From Neobacillus niacini (GTDB lineage Bacteria > Bacillota > Bacilli > Bacillales > Cytobacillaceae): a DNA stretch of 64,000 nucleotides. The position numbers and the translations under genes are program-made. Under the pieces are notes generated by a model. The model saw nothing but the letters and a program-made list of their open reading frames with translations, had not been told where the DNA came from and did no database searches. The stretch covers positions 225,950 through 289,949 of the forward strand of contig NZ_BAWM01000021.1 of the NCBI RefSeq assembly GCF_000759675.1. The letters are read 5' to 3'. Of the stretch, positions 32,668-41,597 are shown piece by piece. Position 1 is the first letter of the stretch. The number at the start of each line of letters is the position of its first letter.

Positions 32668-32818
32668 TTATGATGTAGACTTTTATAAAGAATCAAAACC
32701 TTTTTCCTTCTCAGGTAGTCTAATATTTAGTATAGCAGGTTGTGGGGAGGCGAAAATTTATGAATGTTTTTTTAAGAACATGTGCTCTGTAATGTTAGAA
32801 CCAAGGATCTGTTAAATT

Positions 32819-33244
32819 ATGGTAATGCGAATGTCCCCCTATTTAATGATGAACGGAAATGCAAGGGAAGCGATCCAATTTTACGAAAAAGCATTGGATG
32901 CGAAAGTCCTTTTTAGCCAAACTTTTGGAGAAATGCCAGAAAATCCCGAATTCCCTTTACCAGAAGAAGCAAAGGAACAGATTGCACATGCTATGATGAA
33001 GGTTGGTGAAACCGACTTCATGTTTTCAGACACTTTTCCAGGTCAAACCAGTCGTTCTGGAGATCAAGTTACGATCTGTATTTCAGTTAACGATATTGAA
33101 AAATCAAAACAAATTTTTGAATCCTTGCAGCAAGACGGCCAAGTAAAAATGCCGCTGCAGGAAGCTTTTTTTAGCCCTGCTTATGGAATTGTAACGGACA
33201 AGTTCGGTGTAACCTTTCAAATTTACACAGAGGGTCAACAATAA
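32819..33244 (+). CDS. PhnB-like VOC family protein
   Basis: Protein of 141 aa of the PhnB/3-demethylubiquinone-like glyoxalase-fold group: YLMMNGNAREAIQFYEKALDAK at the start, HAMMKVGETDFMFSD in the middle and SPAYGIVTDKFGVTFQIY at the end. These are usually stand-alone proteins of unknown substrate. AAGGAT lies before the ATG, and a terminator follows at 33270. Confidence 0.88.
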   Translation: MVMRMSPYLMMNGNAREAIQFYEKALDAKVLFSQTFGEMPENPEFPLPEEAKEQIAHAMMKVGETDFMFSDTFPGQTSRSGDQVTICISVNDIEKSKQIFESLQQDGQVKMPLQEAFFSPAYGIVTDKFGVTFQIYTEGQQ

Positions 33245-33269
33245 ATTATTATTTTTTTCTAGAATAAAA

Positions 33270-33305
33270 ATAAACCCCTTTGATAATCTAAAGGGGTTTA
33301 TTTGT
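33270..33305. terminator. Rho-independent terminator
   Basis: Ten-bp stem AAACCCCTTT / AAAGGGGTTT with an 8-base loop, followed by ATTTGTT. Confidence 0.8.
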
Positions 33306-33395
33306 TGCTCTTAATTGGAAAATTACTTATTTTCAGTTCCAACCTTAAAATCAAAAGGTGAGCTCTAATAAAAACCAGAGAGAGGAACACCTTTA

Positions 33396-33530
33396 ATGAT
33401 GTACATAAAACAGCAACTAGTTCATGATTTCCGAATAAGATATTTTGTAATCTATTATGGCGGTAATAGCTTTGTATTAATCGTATTCATTCTTCTTATT
33501 ATTATTGTAGGGGCTTCATTCATGTACTAA
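33396..33530 (+). CDS. YjcZ-family sporulation peptide, 44 aa
   Basis: ATG 33396 with AGAGGAAC upstream. The product has the YjcZ signature: a glycine turn (YYGGNS) followed by the hydrophobic FVLIVFILLIIIVGASF at the very end. These tiny membrane-active proteins are made during sporulation and associate with the spore coat or membrane. It is paired with a second member 60 bases downstream. Confidence 0.7.
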   Translation: MMYIKQQLVHDFRIRYFVIYYGGNSFVLIVFILLIIIVGASFMY

Positions 33531-33589
33531 TCTATTCGAAAAAGGGTTAATTGGTTTAAAGATATCCTGTCAAGAGGAGGTGTAACATT

Positions 33590-33820
33590 ATGTCAGACGG
33601 TCATGGGCATGGTTCTGCTTTTGCTTTAATCGTGGTCCTTTTCATCCTATTAATTATTGTTTACTTAACTATTCTAAAAGTAAAAAAAGCAATTGCAATA
33701 ATGCAAACGCTACGTGGAAATATCTTATCTAAGCGTTTCTGTGTAAAAAAATATATACAATCAAAACTAAAGCACATAAATCATTACTACCGATTTCAGT
33801 ATTTAGAGATGTTAAAATAA
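33590..33820 (+). CDS. YjcZ/SscA-like sporulation protein with unusual C-terminal extension
   Basis: Frame of 76 aa; AAGAGGAGG precedes ATG 33590. Residues 1-24 (MSDGHGHGSAF, then ALIVVLFILLIIV) match the YjcZ/SscA group, which normally ends within a few residues of this point in 25-50 aa. Here 50 basic residues follow, rich in K, Y and H, with no known match. It may be a frameshift or lost stop codon, or a real basic tail. Confidence 0.6.
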   Translation: MSDGHGHGSAFALIVVLFILLIIVYLTILKVKKAIAIMQTLRGNILSKRFCVKKYIQSKLKHINHYYRFQYLEMLK

Positions 33821-33923
33821 CAGGGTAATCGACTTTTTTTATTCTTTGTAGATTTGTCCGCACCCTGATACAAAAACAATCATAGTTTATCTAAAAGAAT
33901 AAGAAAGGAAGAAGAAGTCATTG

Positions 33924-34301
33924 GTGGAGAATGATAATCAACAGAAACAGGTACCGTATGGAGAAATTGACCGATTCTCAAGATTAATATTTGGCCGAGG
34001 AATTTACAAAGAAGGCGAAAATAATTCACAAGAATTGCCCAAACAAAAAGAGCAATCATCTTTCGATCGTAGAACAAATCGGAAGGATGATTTGTTTTTT
34101 GGCTTCAGGAGAAAAGAACCTGCGACAAGCACTCACACCATTCTAAATCAGATTGATCATCTTCTTAAAAACGTAGATTTAGAAATGCTTATGGAAACGA
34201 TCGATATGTTTGTTACAACCTCTAAACAATTTAAACCATTACTTAAAGAAATACCTCCTTTTTTGCATCGATTTAGTAAAAGGTTCAAATCTAACGAATA
34301 G
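33924..34301 (+). CDS. Uncharacterised protein, 125 aa
   Basis: GTG 33924 (or TTG 33921) follows GGAAGAAG. The N-terminal half is polar and glutamine/lysine-rich (NSQELPKQKEQSSFDRR). The C-terminal half is helical (LNQIDHLLKNVDLEMLMETI, FKPLLKEIPPFLHRFSKRF). It resembles small Bacillaceae proteins seen near sporulation genes, but I cannot name a family. The frame has normal codon use and its own terminator at 34349. Confidence 0.6.
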   Translation: MENDNQQKQVPYGEIDRFSRLIFGRGIYKEGENNSQELPKQKEQSSFDRRTNRKDDLFFGFRRKEPATSTHTILNQIDHLLKNVDLEMLMETIDMFVTTSKQFKPLLKEIPPFLHRFSKRFKSNE

Positions 34302-34348
34302 CATTTAAATTACTCTTAAGGATAGAGAATCAGGTTCTGGAATTAATT

Positions 34349-34383
34349 AGGGGGAAGTTCATATATTGAACTGCCCTCCTTTT
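34349..34383 (+). terminator. Rho-independent terminator
   Basis: AGGGGGAAGTTC pairs with GAACTGCCCTCCT (one mismatch), then TTTT. Confidence 0.75.
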
Positions 34384-34427
34384 ATAATGAATATTCTCTT
34401 TTTCTGTATCAGATAGTATTGGAGGTT

Positions 34428-34622
34428 TTAGCGAGGCTGTTTAAGGTTATTGATATGTCCTTGGTAGGATAATAAGCCGTTACCAGGTTTAGAAGTTTTT
34501 TGTAATCTTCGCATCACCGTTTGAATTTTTGCAATCAATACAGGCAGGGTATACGGTCTTGTAATATTATCTTCCACCCATGAATACAACCCTTGTGTAC
34601 CATCTGCATGATCAGACGCCAT
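34428..34622 (-). pseudogene. Fragment of an OmpR-type response regulator receiver domain
   Basis: The minus-strand frame contains DNITRPYTLPVLIAKIQTVMRR, the end of a receiver domain (normally D-Y-I-T-K-P-F, then the linker arginines). The catalytic lysine of the KP pair is replaced by arginine. Neither the phosphoacceptor region nor a DNA-binding domain remains. Confidence 0.6.
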
Positions 34623-34675
34623 TAGCTTGGGCTAAACGAAAAGGTCATTTAGCTATTGCGAAAATGCTTTCATAA
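34580..34675 (+). pseudogene. C-terminal fragment of an ankyrin-repeat protein
   Basis: The plus-strand frame ending at TAA 34673 reads DQTPLAWAKRKGHLAIAKMLS, a near-perfect last ankyrin repeat. No start and no earlier repeats are present. Confidence 0.6.
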
Positions 34676-34689
34676 TGGAGGAATACTCT

Positions 34690-34844
34690 GAATGTATATG
34701 GGTTTGGTCATAATCCACTATATGCTGATGTCATAGATGCCATCAAGAATGAAAGAGAACCTTATGTTACCGCAGAATATGAGAAGAAGAGCACTTGATC
34801 TTGTACTTAATATTTACAAATCAGCTGAAGAAGGCAGTGTTTAA
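34690..34844 (+). pseudogene. C-terminal fragment of a Gfo/Idh/MocA oxidoreductase with frameshift
   Basis: Frame 1 gives GHNPLYADVIDAIKNEREPYV, then TAEYE and a stop. Shifting by one base at that point gives RRALDLVLNIYKSAEEGSV and TAA 34842. Together this is the usual end of Gfo/Idh/MocA proteins, broken by a one-base loss. Confidence 0.65.
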
Positions 34845-34902
34845 TGCAGCACATTGGATTTTAAAGGCAGATTCGAAAAATAACATAAAGTGATATATAC
34901 GA

Positions 34903-34935
34903 AAATCTCCTCTAGCAACAAGAGGAGATTTTTTT
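34903..34935. terminator. Rho-independent terminator
   Basis: Eleven-bp stem AAATCTCCTCT / AGAGGAGATTT with a 7-base loop, then seven T on the plus strand. It may be left over from the oxidoreductase remnant. Confidence 0.8.
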
Positions 34936-34946
34936 ATGCCAAAATC

Positions 34947-34960
34947 GGGTGCCAGGTCCC
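34947..34960. repeat. GTGCC-type dispersed element, partial copy
   Basis: GGGTGCCAGGTCCC, about 12 bases after a terminator T run; compare 14884, 46366 and 60546. Confidence 0.4.
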
Positions 34961-35027
34961 ATCCAGTGATTTTTGAATTACCCTATAAGAGGAGGAATTC
35001 TCGCACTTTCAAGTTTTCACTATTTCT

Positions 35028-35846
35028 TTAGTTTAGTGCTCCCGCTATTGCAATCAGGCTGCGAATATACCGAAATGCAGTAATGAATTCATCAGTCTCA
35101 AAGCGGTGGGTTGTCTGGTTCACTCTTTCGACGATCGGCAGAATTCCGGCTGCATCAGCCAGACCTGGATGTAGATAGGTGATTTCGACTTCGAATGGAC
35201 CTTGCAATGAGACAGGCTGAAACGTCGGAAGGCGTGAAAGAGATGCAATAGTCTTTTCTTTGATCAGGCATCGTGCCTTCTGTGGGCTTAGGTTTTTTGC
35301 GGATTGCCGATTGATGGTGTGTTTGACGATAGCGGTTTCGACATTCGGAATGAATTCCAGAGCTTCGCCGGCTGCGTGTTGACATCCTGTAACAAGGACT
35401 ACAGGCACACCGAAAACCCCAGCGATTCCTGCGTTCAATGCTATTTCTCCCATGTCCCGGTGATTGATTCTGATATTCTGGATTACTCCTCCATGAAAGG
35501 TATGATTCAAAATACCGTCATTTCCCATTCTGGAGTGGTAGCCTAAAAAAATAGCTGCATCAAACTCCGGATTGATCCCCTCCATCATCGCAAGGATTTT
35601 CGGTGAACCAGTAATATATTCTGCCTCAGGGTGTATGGCTTCTGGGATCAGATTGCGCATCGTTCCATGCGAATCATTCACGACAACTTCTGTAGCCCCC
35701 CACGACAAGGCACCTTCGATACATGCGTTTACCTCTTCGGTCATCAGCATTCTAGCCCGATCATGTTCCCGCCCGTCCCGAGCAGTGTGCTCACGATGAA
35801 CGACTCCGGCTACTCCTTCAATGTCTGCAGAAATGAAAACTTTCAT
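35028..35846 (-). CDS. dppA: D-aminopeptidase DppA (M55 family)
   Basis: Zinc D-aminopeptidase of 272 aa that removes N-terminal D-amino acids from short peptides; Bacillus subtilis DppA is of the same length. Metal and active-site positions are visible: SADIEG (D8, E10), NDSHG (H60), GYHSRMG (H104), NHTFHG (H115) and a GEIALN glutamate near 134. GGAGG precedes the ATG. It is divergent from the operon at 36000, which encodes peptide uptake and D-amino-acid handling, so it very likely works on the imported D-peptides. Confidence 0.92.
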   Translation of the reverse strand: MKVFISADIEGVAGVVHREHTARDGREHDRARMLMTEEVNACIEGALSWGATEVVVNDSHGTMRNLIPEAIHPEAEYITGSPKILAMMEGINPEFDAAIFLGYHSRMGNDGILNHTFHGGVIQNIRINHRDMGEIALNAGIAGVFGVPVVLVTGCQHAAGEALEFIPNVETAIVKHTINRQSAKNLSPQKARCLIKEKTIASLSRLPTFQPVSLQGPFEVEITYLHPGLADAAGILPIVERVNQTTHRFETDEFITAFRYIRSLIAIAGALN

Positions 35847-35914
35847 ACTTATTCCCTCCTAATCAAACCTATTTATCTATAATTCTATGTATTTATTGCT
35901 TTTCCTTCTTCTAA

Positions 35915-35934
35915 AAATAGGTTGAAATAGGTTG
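35915..35934. promoter_or_regulatory. Tandem 10-bp repeat in the dppA/asparaginase divergent promoter region
   Basis: AAATAGGTTG occurs twice back to back, one helical turn apart, just before a TATAAT-rich stretch (35938-35948) that could be the -10 region of the rightward operon. It is a candidate regulator site. Confidence 0.45.
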
Positions 35935-35999
35935 CGATATAATATAATATGATGATAGATTCTGAAAAATATGAATATTTGAAAGAGGTGTAATATTGC

Positions 36000-37007
36000 G
36001 TGCATTCAAAACTAGTAGATGTGTACCGTGGGGGAAAGGTGGAGAGTTCACATTTTGGGCATATTGCGGTCGTTAGTGCAGAAGGCAATTTGTTATTTTC
36101 ACTTGGCGATCCCAATCGGGTGACCTATGCCCGGTCTTCAATGAAGCCCCTACAAACAATTCCGGTAGTGGAAACGGGGGCTGCAGACCTCTATGAGCTG
36201 AGTGAATCGGATATATCATTATGTTGCGCTTCACACAGCGGGGAGACTCAACATACCGATCGGGTACTGGCGATACTTGGGAGAGCAGGCATTGAAGATA
36301 CTGCTTTACATTGTGGAACACATATTCCCCATGCGCAGGATACATATAAGAAATTAATAGCGGCGGGCAAGGAACTTACACCTTTATATAACAATTGCTC
36401 CGGCAAGCATACAGGTATGCTAGTGACCGCTAAGCACATGGGAGAAACGCTAGAAGATTACTATTTGCCGAGTCATCCGGTACAACAAAGAATTTTAAAA
36501 GTGATCTCCAATGTGGCTGATTATCCAATTGAAAAGATCGAAATGGGGATAGATGGATGTGGCGTACCAGTCCATGCACTGCCACTTGAACGATTGGCCT
36601 ATGCCTTTGCTAGAATGGCTCGCCCAGATTCTTTGGGAGAGGAGCGGGCTAAAGTTGTGAATCGAATTACCACTGCCATGATGAAATATCCGGAGATGGT
36701 TGGCGGAACAGGTCGCTTCTGTACCGATTTTATGAAAGCATCTAGAGGTCGATTATTTGGCAAAGCAGGAGCGGAAGCTGTCTACCTGATTGGGGATAGG
36801 GAAACTGGAATTGGGATCGCGATAAAAATTGAGGATGGAAATGGACGAGCTGCCTATCCGGCAGCACTAGAGACGCTGAGACAACTCGGCTTTATAGATG
36901 AAGAGCAGCTCAACAACTTAATGCATCATTACCGGCCTGCTCTGAAAAATGCCCGCCATGAAATTGTGGGTGAACTAGTTCCATCCTTTACGTTGCATAA
37001 GTGCTAA
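36000..37007 (+). CDS. Asparaginase (asparaginase_II Pfam family)
   Basis: Amidohydrolase of 335 aa. The GTG start follows AGAGGTG at 9-bp spacing. Family words are GDPNRVTYARSSMKPLQTIPVVE, CCASHSGE, HCGTHIPH, LYNNCSGKHTGML and GIDGCGVPVHALPL. This family includes L-asparaginases unrelated to AnsA/AnsB. In this operon it might release the amide nitrogen of asparagine residues from peptides, or act on D-Asn or another amide; the substrate stereochemistry is not readable. Confidence 0.85.
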   Translation: MHSKLVDVYRGGKVESSHFGHIAVVSAEGNLLFSLGDPNRVTYARSSMKPLQTIPVVETGAADLYELSESDISLCCASHSGETQHTDRVLAILGRAGIEDTALHCGTHIPHAQDTYKKLIAAGKELTPLYNNCSGKHTGMLVTAKHMGETLEDYYLPSHPVQQRILKVISNVADYPIEKIEMGIDGCGVPVHALPLERLAYAFARMARPDSLGEERAKVVNRITTAMMKYPEMVGGTGRFCTDFMKASRGRLFGKAGAEAVYLIGDRETGIGIAIKIEDGNGRAAYPAALETLRQLGFIDEEQLNNLMHHYRPALKNARHEIVGELVPSFTLHKC

Positions 37008-37046
37008 AGCACTATTGTAAATAAAAATGACCAAGGAGGAAGCAAA

Positions 37047-38666
37047 ATGTTAAACAGAAAGTATCTGACTGCATTACTAACCAGTTTAATGGTCGTAATC
37101 CTTGTGCTTACGGGATGTTCCGGCAAGTCTAGTGCGACTGATGCGAACCAGAAACCGAAAACAGAGAAGAAACAGGAAGCACAACCGCTTGCGAAAAAAG
37201 AAGGAAACTCACTTACAATTGCAATCAGTAGTAACCTCGTAAGCATGGACCCTCATGACACGAATGATACGTTGTCCGGTTCAATCCAATCAACGATGTT
37301 AGAAGGACTGGTTGGCTTCGACAAAGATATGAAAATGATTCCTGTATTGGCAGAGAGCTATGAAGCTAGCGATGATGCAAAAGTATTCACTTTCAAATTG
37401 AAGCAGGGAATCAAGTTCCACGATGGCACCCCGTTTAATGCGGAAGCTGTAAAGGCAAACATTGACCGGGTAGCCAATCCGGATAATAAATTAAAACGAT
37501 ACAGCATGTTTGCACTCGTTGACAAAGCAGAAGCCGTAGATGAGTACACCTTCAGAGTAACATTAAAAGAACCGTTTGGCGCCATGCTGAATAACTTTGC
37601 CCATCCTGCGGCGAGGATTATCAGTCCGGAGGCGTTGAAGAAATACGGGAAAGATGTCTCCATGCACCCTGTCGGAACAGGGCCATTCAAATTTTCGGAG
37701 TGGGATCAAAGTGACCATTTGACTGTTGAAAAGAATCCAGACTACTGGGTAAAAGGTTTGCCAAAGGTTGATGGCATCAAATTTAAGCCCGTACCAGAAA
37801 ACGGGGCGCGTGTAGCGATGCTGCAAACAGGGGAAGCTGATTTCATTTATCCGGTTCCTACCGAACAGGCGGAAACCCTCAATGGAAAAGACGGTATTGT
37901 TGTGGAAAATAAACCATCCATTGTGGCTCGCTATATGAGTATGAACACGACAAAGAAGCCTTTTAATGATGTTAAGGTACGTCAAGCAATTAACTACGCG
38001 ATTAATAAAGAAGCGTTCATAAAGGTTGTAAACCGTGGGTATGGAAGCGAAATGGATTCCATTATTCCAGAAGGTCTCCAATTCTATTCCAAACAAACAC
38101 CATACCCATATAATCCAGAAAAAGCAAAACAACTGTTAAAAGAAGCTGGTTATGAAAACGGGTTTGAAACAACTGTATGGGGGGCAAACAACTCCGATGC
38201 AATGAAGGCTATGGAGTTTTTGCAACAACAATTGGGACAAGTAGGCATCAAAGTAAATGTTGAACCTATGGAAGCGGGTACACTTACAGATAAGATTTGG
38301 TCCGTTCAGGATGCGAAGGATGCAGAAGTCGACCTCTACTATGGCGGCTGGTCCTCTTCCACTGGAGATGCAGATTGGGGAATTCGTCCATTGCTGGCTG
38401 GAACTTCTATTCCGCCGAAGTCTTATAATGTAGCCTATTACCAAAATGAAAAGGCGGATCAGCTGATTAACGGAGCACTGCAAACGGCAGATCCAGAAAA
38501 GCGTAAAGAAGCTTACGCTGAAGTACAGGAATTGATTTGGAAAGATGCACCGTGGGCGTATCTAATCGTTGAAGATACAATGGCTGGGAAAAAGAACTAC
38601 CTAGAAGGCGTTTACCTGCTACCTGACGGTTCCTTGAATGCAAAAGAAGCAGTAATAAAAAAATAG
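37047..38666 (+). CDS. Peptide ABC transporter substrate-binding lipoprotein
   Basis: SBP family 5 lipoprotein of 539 aa. The signal peptide has lipobox VLTGC near residue 25. The family signature region is SYEASDDAKVFTFKLKQGIKFHDGTPFNAEAV, followed by VGTGPFKFSEW. Close in type to DppA/DppE and glutathione-binding proteins. AAGGAGG precedes the ATG. It delivers peptides to the DppBCDF-like complex that follows. Confidence 0.92.
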   Translation: MLNRKYLTALLTSLMVVILVLTGCSGKSSATDANQKPKTEKKQEAQPLAKKEGNSLTIAISSNLVSMDPHDTNDTLSGSIQSTMLEGLVGFDKDMKMIPVLAESYEASDDAKVFTFKLKQGIKFHDGTPFNAEAVKANIDRVANPDNKLKRYSMFALVDKAEAVDEYTFRVTLKEPFGAMLNNFAHPAARIISPEALKKYGKDVSMHPVGTGPFKFSEWDQSDHLTVEKNPDYWVKGLPKVDGIKFKPVPENGARVAMLQTGEADFIYPVPTEQAETLNGKDGIVVENKPSIVARYMSMNTTKKPFNDVKVRQAINYAINKEAFIKVVNRGYGSEMDSIIPEGLQFYSKQTPYPYNPEKAKQLLKEAGYENGFETTVWGANNSDAMKAMEFLQQQLGQVGIKVNVEPMEAGTLTDKIWSVQDAKDAEVDLYYGGWSSSTGDADWGIRPLLAGTSIPPKSYNVAYYQNEKADQLINGALQTADPEKRKEAYAEVQELIWKDAPWAYLIVEDTMAGKKNYLEGVYLLPDGSLNAKEAVIKK

Positions 38667-38742
38667 GAAAATAATGGGCGAGCGCTAATGGACGATTGGC
38701 GCTCGCTACATCTTACAAATAAGAATCAGAAGGAGGCGGGTT

Positions 38743-39663
38743 ATGTTTCGTTATATTGTAAAACGTTTATTTGGAGTAGTTCCTATTCTTTTGATTGTTT
38801 CTATTTTTATTTTTATGTTTGTCCATTTGATACCTGGAGACCCCGCGCGGCTTGTAGCTGGCCCGGATGCAAGTCATCAAGATGTGGAGCTAGTACGCCA
38901 GCAGCTTGGTCTGGATAAACCGATCGTGACACAATACATCACCTATATTAGTAACTTGGTCCAAGGCGATTTGGGCATTTCCATGAAAACAAAGCGGAAT
39001 GTGTATGATGAGATTGCTGATAGATTTATGCCTACATTTTGGCTGACAGTTTGGAGTATGGTCTGGGCTATCGTATTCGGGCTGCTGATTGGTGTAATCT
39101 CGGCAACCAAGCGGAATAAATGGCAGGATTACACAGGTATGTTTAGTGCGGTATCGGGGATTTCGTTACCATCTTTTTGGCTTGGTTTAATGCTGATTCA
39201 ATTATTTTCCGTCAAGTTAGGCTGGTTTCCAACAGGTGGCAGTGAATCTTGGAAAGCGTATGTATTACCTTCCATCACCTTAGGGGCTGGAGTTGCTGCC
39301 GTCATTGCCCGTTTTGCACGTTCTTCCCTGATGGATATTTTAAGGGAAGACTATATTCGTACCGGTAGGGCAAAAGGGCTGAAAGAAAACGTAGTGGTGT
39401 GGAAGCACGCCTTAAAAAATGCGATGATTCCCGTCATTACTATGACAGGATTGCAGTTCGGATTTTTATTGGGGGGGTCTATCGTTGTAGAGACCGTATT
39501 CAGTTGGCCGGGATTGGGACGATTACTGATAGATTCGGTATCATTTCGTGACTACCCAGTGATTCAGGCGGAAATGTTGCTCTTTGCTTTAGAGTTCATC
39601 TTGATAAATTTACTCGTCGATATCCTGTATGGGGTAATGAATCCACAAATTCGTTATGAGTAG
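38743..39663 (+). CDS. dppB: Peptide ABC transporter permease (DppB type)
   Basis: Inner-membrane permease of 306 aa with six hydrophobic segments. The opening [20 protein letters not shown] and [14 protein letters not shown] are family words. The EAA loop region reads [36 protein letters not shown] precedes the ATG. It pairs with the DppC-type permease, whose frame begins at the end of this gene. Confidence 0.93.
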   Translation: MFRYIVKRLFGVVPILLIVSIFIFMFVHLIPGDPARLVAGPDASHQDVELVRQQLGLDKPIVTQYITYISNLVQGDLGISMKTKRNVYDEIADRFMPTFWLTVWSMVWAIVFGLLIGVISATKRNKWQDYTGMFSAVSGISLPSFWLGLMLIQLFSVKLGWFPTGGSESWKAYVLPSITLGAGVAAVIARFARSSLMDILREDYIRTGRAKGLKENVVVWKHALKNAMIPVITMTGLQFGFLLGGSIVVETVFSWPGLGRLLIDSVSFRDYPVIQAEMLLFALEFILINLLVDILYGVMNPQIRYE

Positions 39664-39680
39664 TGGGAGGGGGAAGAGAA

Positions 39681-40586
39681 TTGGAAAATAGCGGTGTAAT
39701 TGTTCAAACGAATGAACAGGTTACTCAAATAGAAGTGGAAAAGGTACGTACCCCGTTTTTGGAGTTTTGGCGGAAATTTAAAAAACAGCGAATGGCCATG
39801 ATAGCCGGATCCTTTATTATTTTACTGTTTCTTATCGCTTTTATCAGTCCCTTTATCGCTCCCTATTCATCGGTAGAGCCGGACTACGATAATATTTTGA
39901 GTCCTCCATCCATGGAACACTTTGCGGGAACAGATGCTTTTGGGAGAGATATCTTCAGCCGGATTCTCGAAGGAACGAGAATTTCTCTATTTGTCGGATT
40001 GAGTTCCGTGTTCGTGGGGGCTGTTGGTGGAACTATCCTTGGTCTAATTAGCGGCTTCTATGGAAGATGGCTTGATAGCATCATTATGCGGTTTTGTGAT
40101 GTGTTATTCGCATTCCCGGGAATTCTGCTTGCGATTGGTATTATTGCCATTTTAGGACCTGGTCTAGGTAATGTCATTATTGCAGTAGCAATTTTTAGTA
40201 TTCCGATTTTTGCACGAATTGTACGAAGCAGCACTCTCGCAATTAAATCTACCGTTTTTGTCGAGGCAGCACGGTCCATAGGAGCTCCGGCGCGACGTAT
40301 CATTTGGAAGCATATTTTCCCGGGTACAGTGTCCAGTATTATTGTGTATTTTACGATGCGGATTGGAACTTCGATTTTAACGGCAGCCAGCCTTAGCTTT
40401 CTAGGCTTGGGTGCCCAGCCTCCATCACCGGAGTGGGGTGCGATGCTTAGCTCCGGCAGGGACTTTTTGAATACAGCCCCGCATGTCACATTTTTCCCAG
40501 GATTCGCCATTTTCATTACCGTACTTGCATTTAATCTGCTGGGTGATGGTTTGCGGGATGCACTCGATCCGAAGATGAAAGATTAA
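39681..40586 (+). CDS. dppC: Peptide ABC transporter permease (DppC type)
   Basis: Inner-membrane permease of 301 aa with six hydrophobic segments and an N-terminal cytoplasmic tail. TTG 39681 lies behind GGGAGGGGG and is preferred to the GTG at 39663, which overlaps that site. Family words are [24 protein letters not shown] and [23 protein letters not shown], the latter being the EAA loop. Confidence 0.92.
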   Translation: MENSGVIVQTNEQVTQIEVEKVRTPFLEFWRKFKKQRMAMIAGSFIILLFLIAFISPFIAPYSSVEPDYDNILSPPSMEHFAGTDAFGRDIFSRILEGTRISLFVGLSSVFVGAVGGTILGLISGFYGRWLDSIIMRFCDVLFAFPGILLAIGIIAILGPGLGNVIIAVAIFSIPIFARIVRSSTLAIKSTVFVEAARSIGAPARRIIWKHIFPGTVSSIIVYFTMRIGTSILTAASLSFLGLGAQPPSPEWGAMLSSGRDFLNTAPHVTFFPGFAIFITVLAFNLLGDGLRDALDPKMKD

Positions 40587-40604
40587 TAGACAGGGAGCGA
40601 TCAT

Positions 40605-41594
40605 ATGAACAACAAGCTTTTGGAAATATCCAATTTAAAAACTTACTTTTTCTCAGACGATCTTCAGGTGCCTGCAGTAAATGGTGTGGATCTGTATATA
40701 AACGAAGGAGAGACACTCGGGGTCGTAGGTGAATCCGGCTGCGGAAAAAGTGTCACATCTCTCTCTATTATGCGCCTGCTCGCGCATACTCCGGGAAAGG
40801 TGGTAGATGGTTCGATTCGATTCAAGGGAAAAGATCTTTTGTCTCTGTCAGAGAGTGAAATGAGAGAGGTACGTGGTAACGAAATTGCGATGATCTTCCA
40901 GGAACCGATGACTTCATTGAACCCGGTCTATAGAATTGGAGACCAGATTAGCGAGGCTGTAAAACTCCATTTAAAGTATGACAAGAAAAAGGCTAGGGAA
41001 CATGTGATAAAGATGTTGAAGTTAGTGGGAATCCCGCGCGCGGAAGAAATTATTGACGAGTTTCCGTATCAGCTATCCGGCGGTATGAGGCAGAGGATTA
41101 TGATTGCAATGGCAATGTCTTGTAACCCAACGCTGTTGATAGCGGATGAACCGACAACTGCTCTTGACGTGACGATTCAAGCTCAGATCCTGGAACTAAT
41201 GAAGAAACTGAAAGAAGAAAAAGGGACAGCCATTATGCTGATTACGCATGATCTAGGTGTTGTAGCTGAAATGTGTGACCGCGTCGTTGTGATGTATGCT
41301 GGAAAAGTCGTAGAGGAAGCTGATGTGTTTGAAATCTTTGAAAATCCAAAACATCCTTATACCAAAGGGCTGCTTAACTCTATTCCAAAGTTAGGTCAGA
41401 AATCGAATCGGCTAGATTCCATTCCTGGCACCGTTCCAACTCCCACGAAAATGCCAAAAGGGTGTAAATTTGCTCCGCGCTGTTCACAAGCAATGGACAT
41501 TTGCAGGGAATTAGATCCAGATCTGGTGAAAATCGCAGAAGGGCACCGATGTAGGTGTTTCCTGTATCAGAGTGAAATGGTAAAGGAGGCGTAA
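40605..41594 (+). CDS. dppD: Peptide ABC transporter ATP-binding protein (DppD type)
   Basis: ABC ATPase of 329 aa. Walker A is GESGCGKS, the Q-loop region is MIFQEPMTSLNPVYRIG, the signature is LSGGMRQR and Walker B is LLIADEPTTALD. The C-terminal oligopeptide-transporter extension has cysteines in GCKFAPRCSQAMDICRE, the place of the iron-sulfur-type cluster in Dpp ATPases. Confidence 0.94.
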   Translation: MNNKLLEISNLKTYFFSDDLQVPAVNGVDLYINEGETLGVVGESGCGKSVTSLSIMRLLAHTPGKVVDGSIRFKGKDLLSLSESEMREVRGNEIAMIFQEPMTSLNPVYRIGDQISEAVKLHLKYDKKKAREHVIKMLKLVGIPRAEEIIDEFPYQLSGGMRQRIMIAMAMSCNPTLLIADEPTTALDVTIQAQILELMKKLKEEKGTAIMLITHDLGVVAEMCDRVVVMYAGKVVEEADVFEIFENPKHPYTKGLLNSIPKLGQKSNRLDSIPGTVPTPTKMPKGCKFAPRCSQAMDICRELDPDLVKIAEGHRCRCFLYQSEMVKEA

Positions 41595-41597
41595 TAA

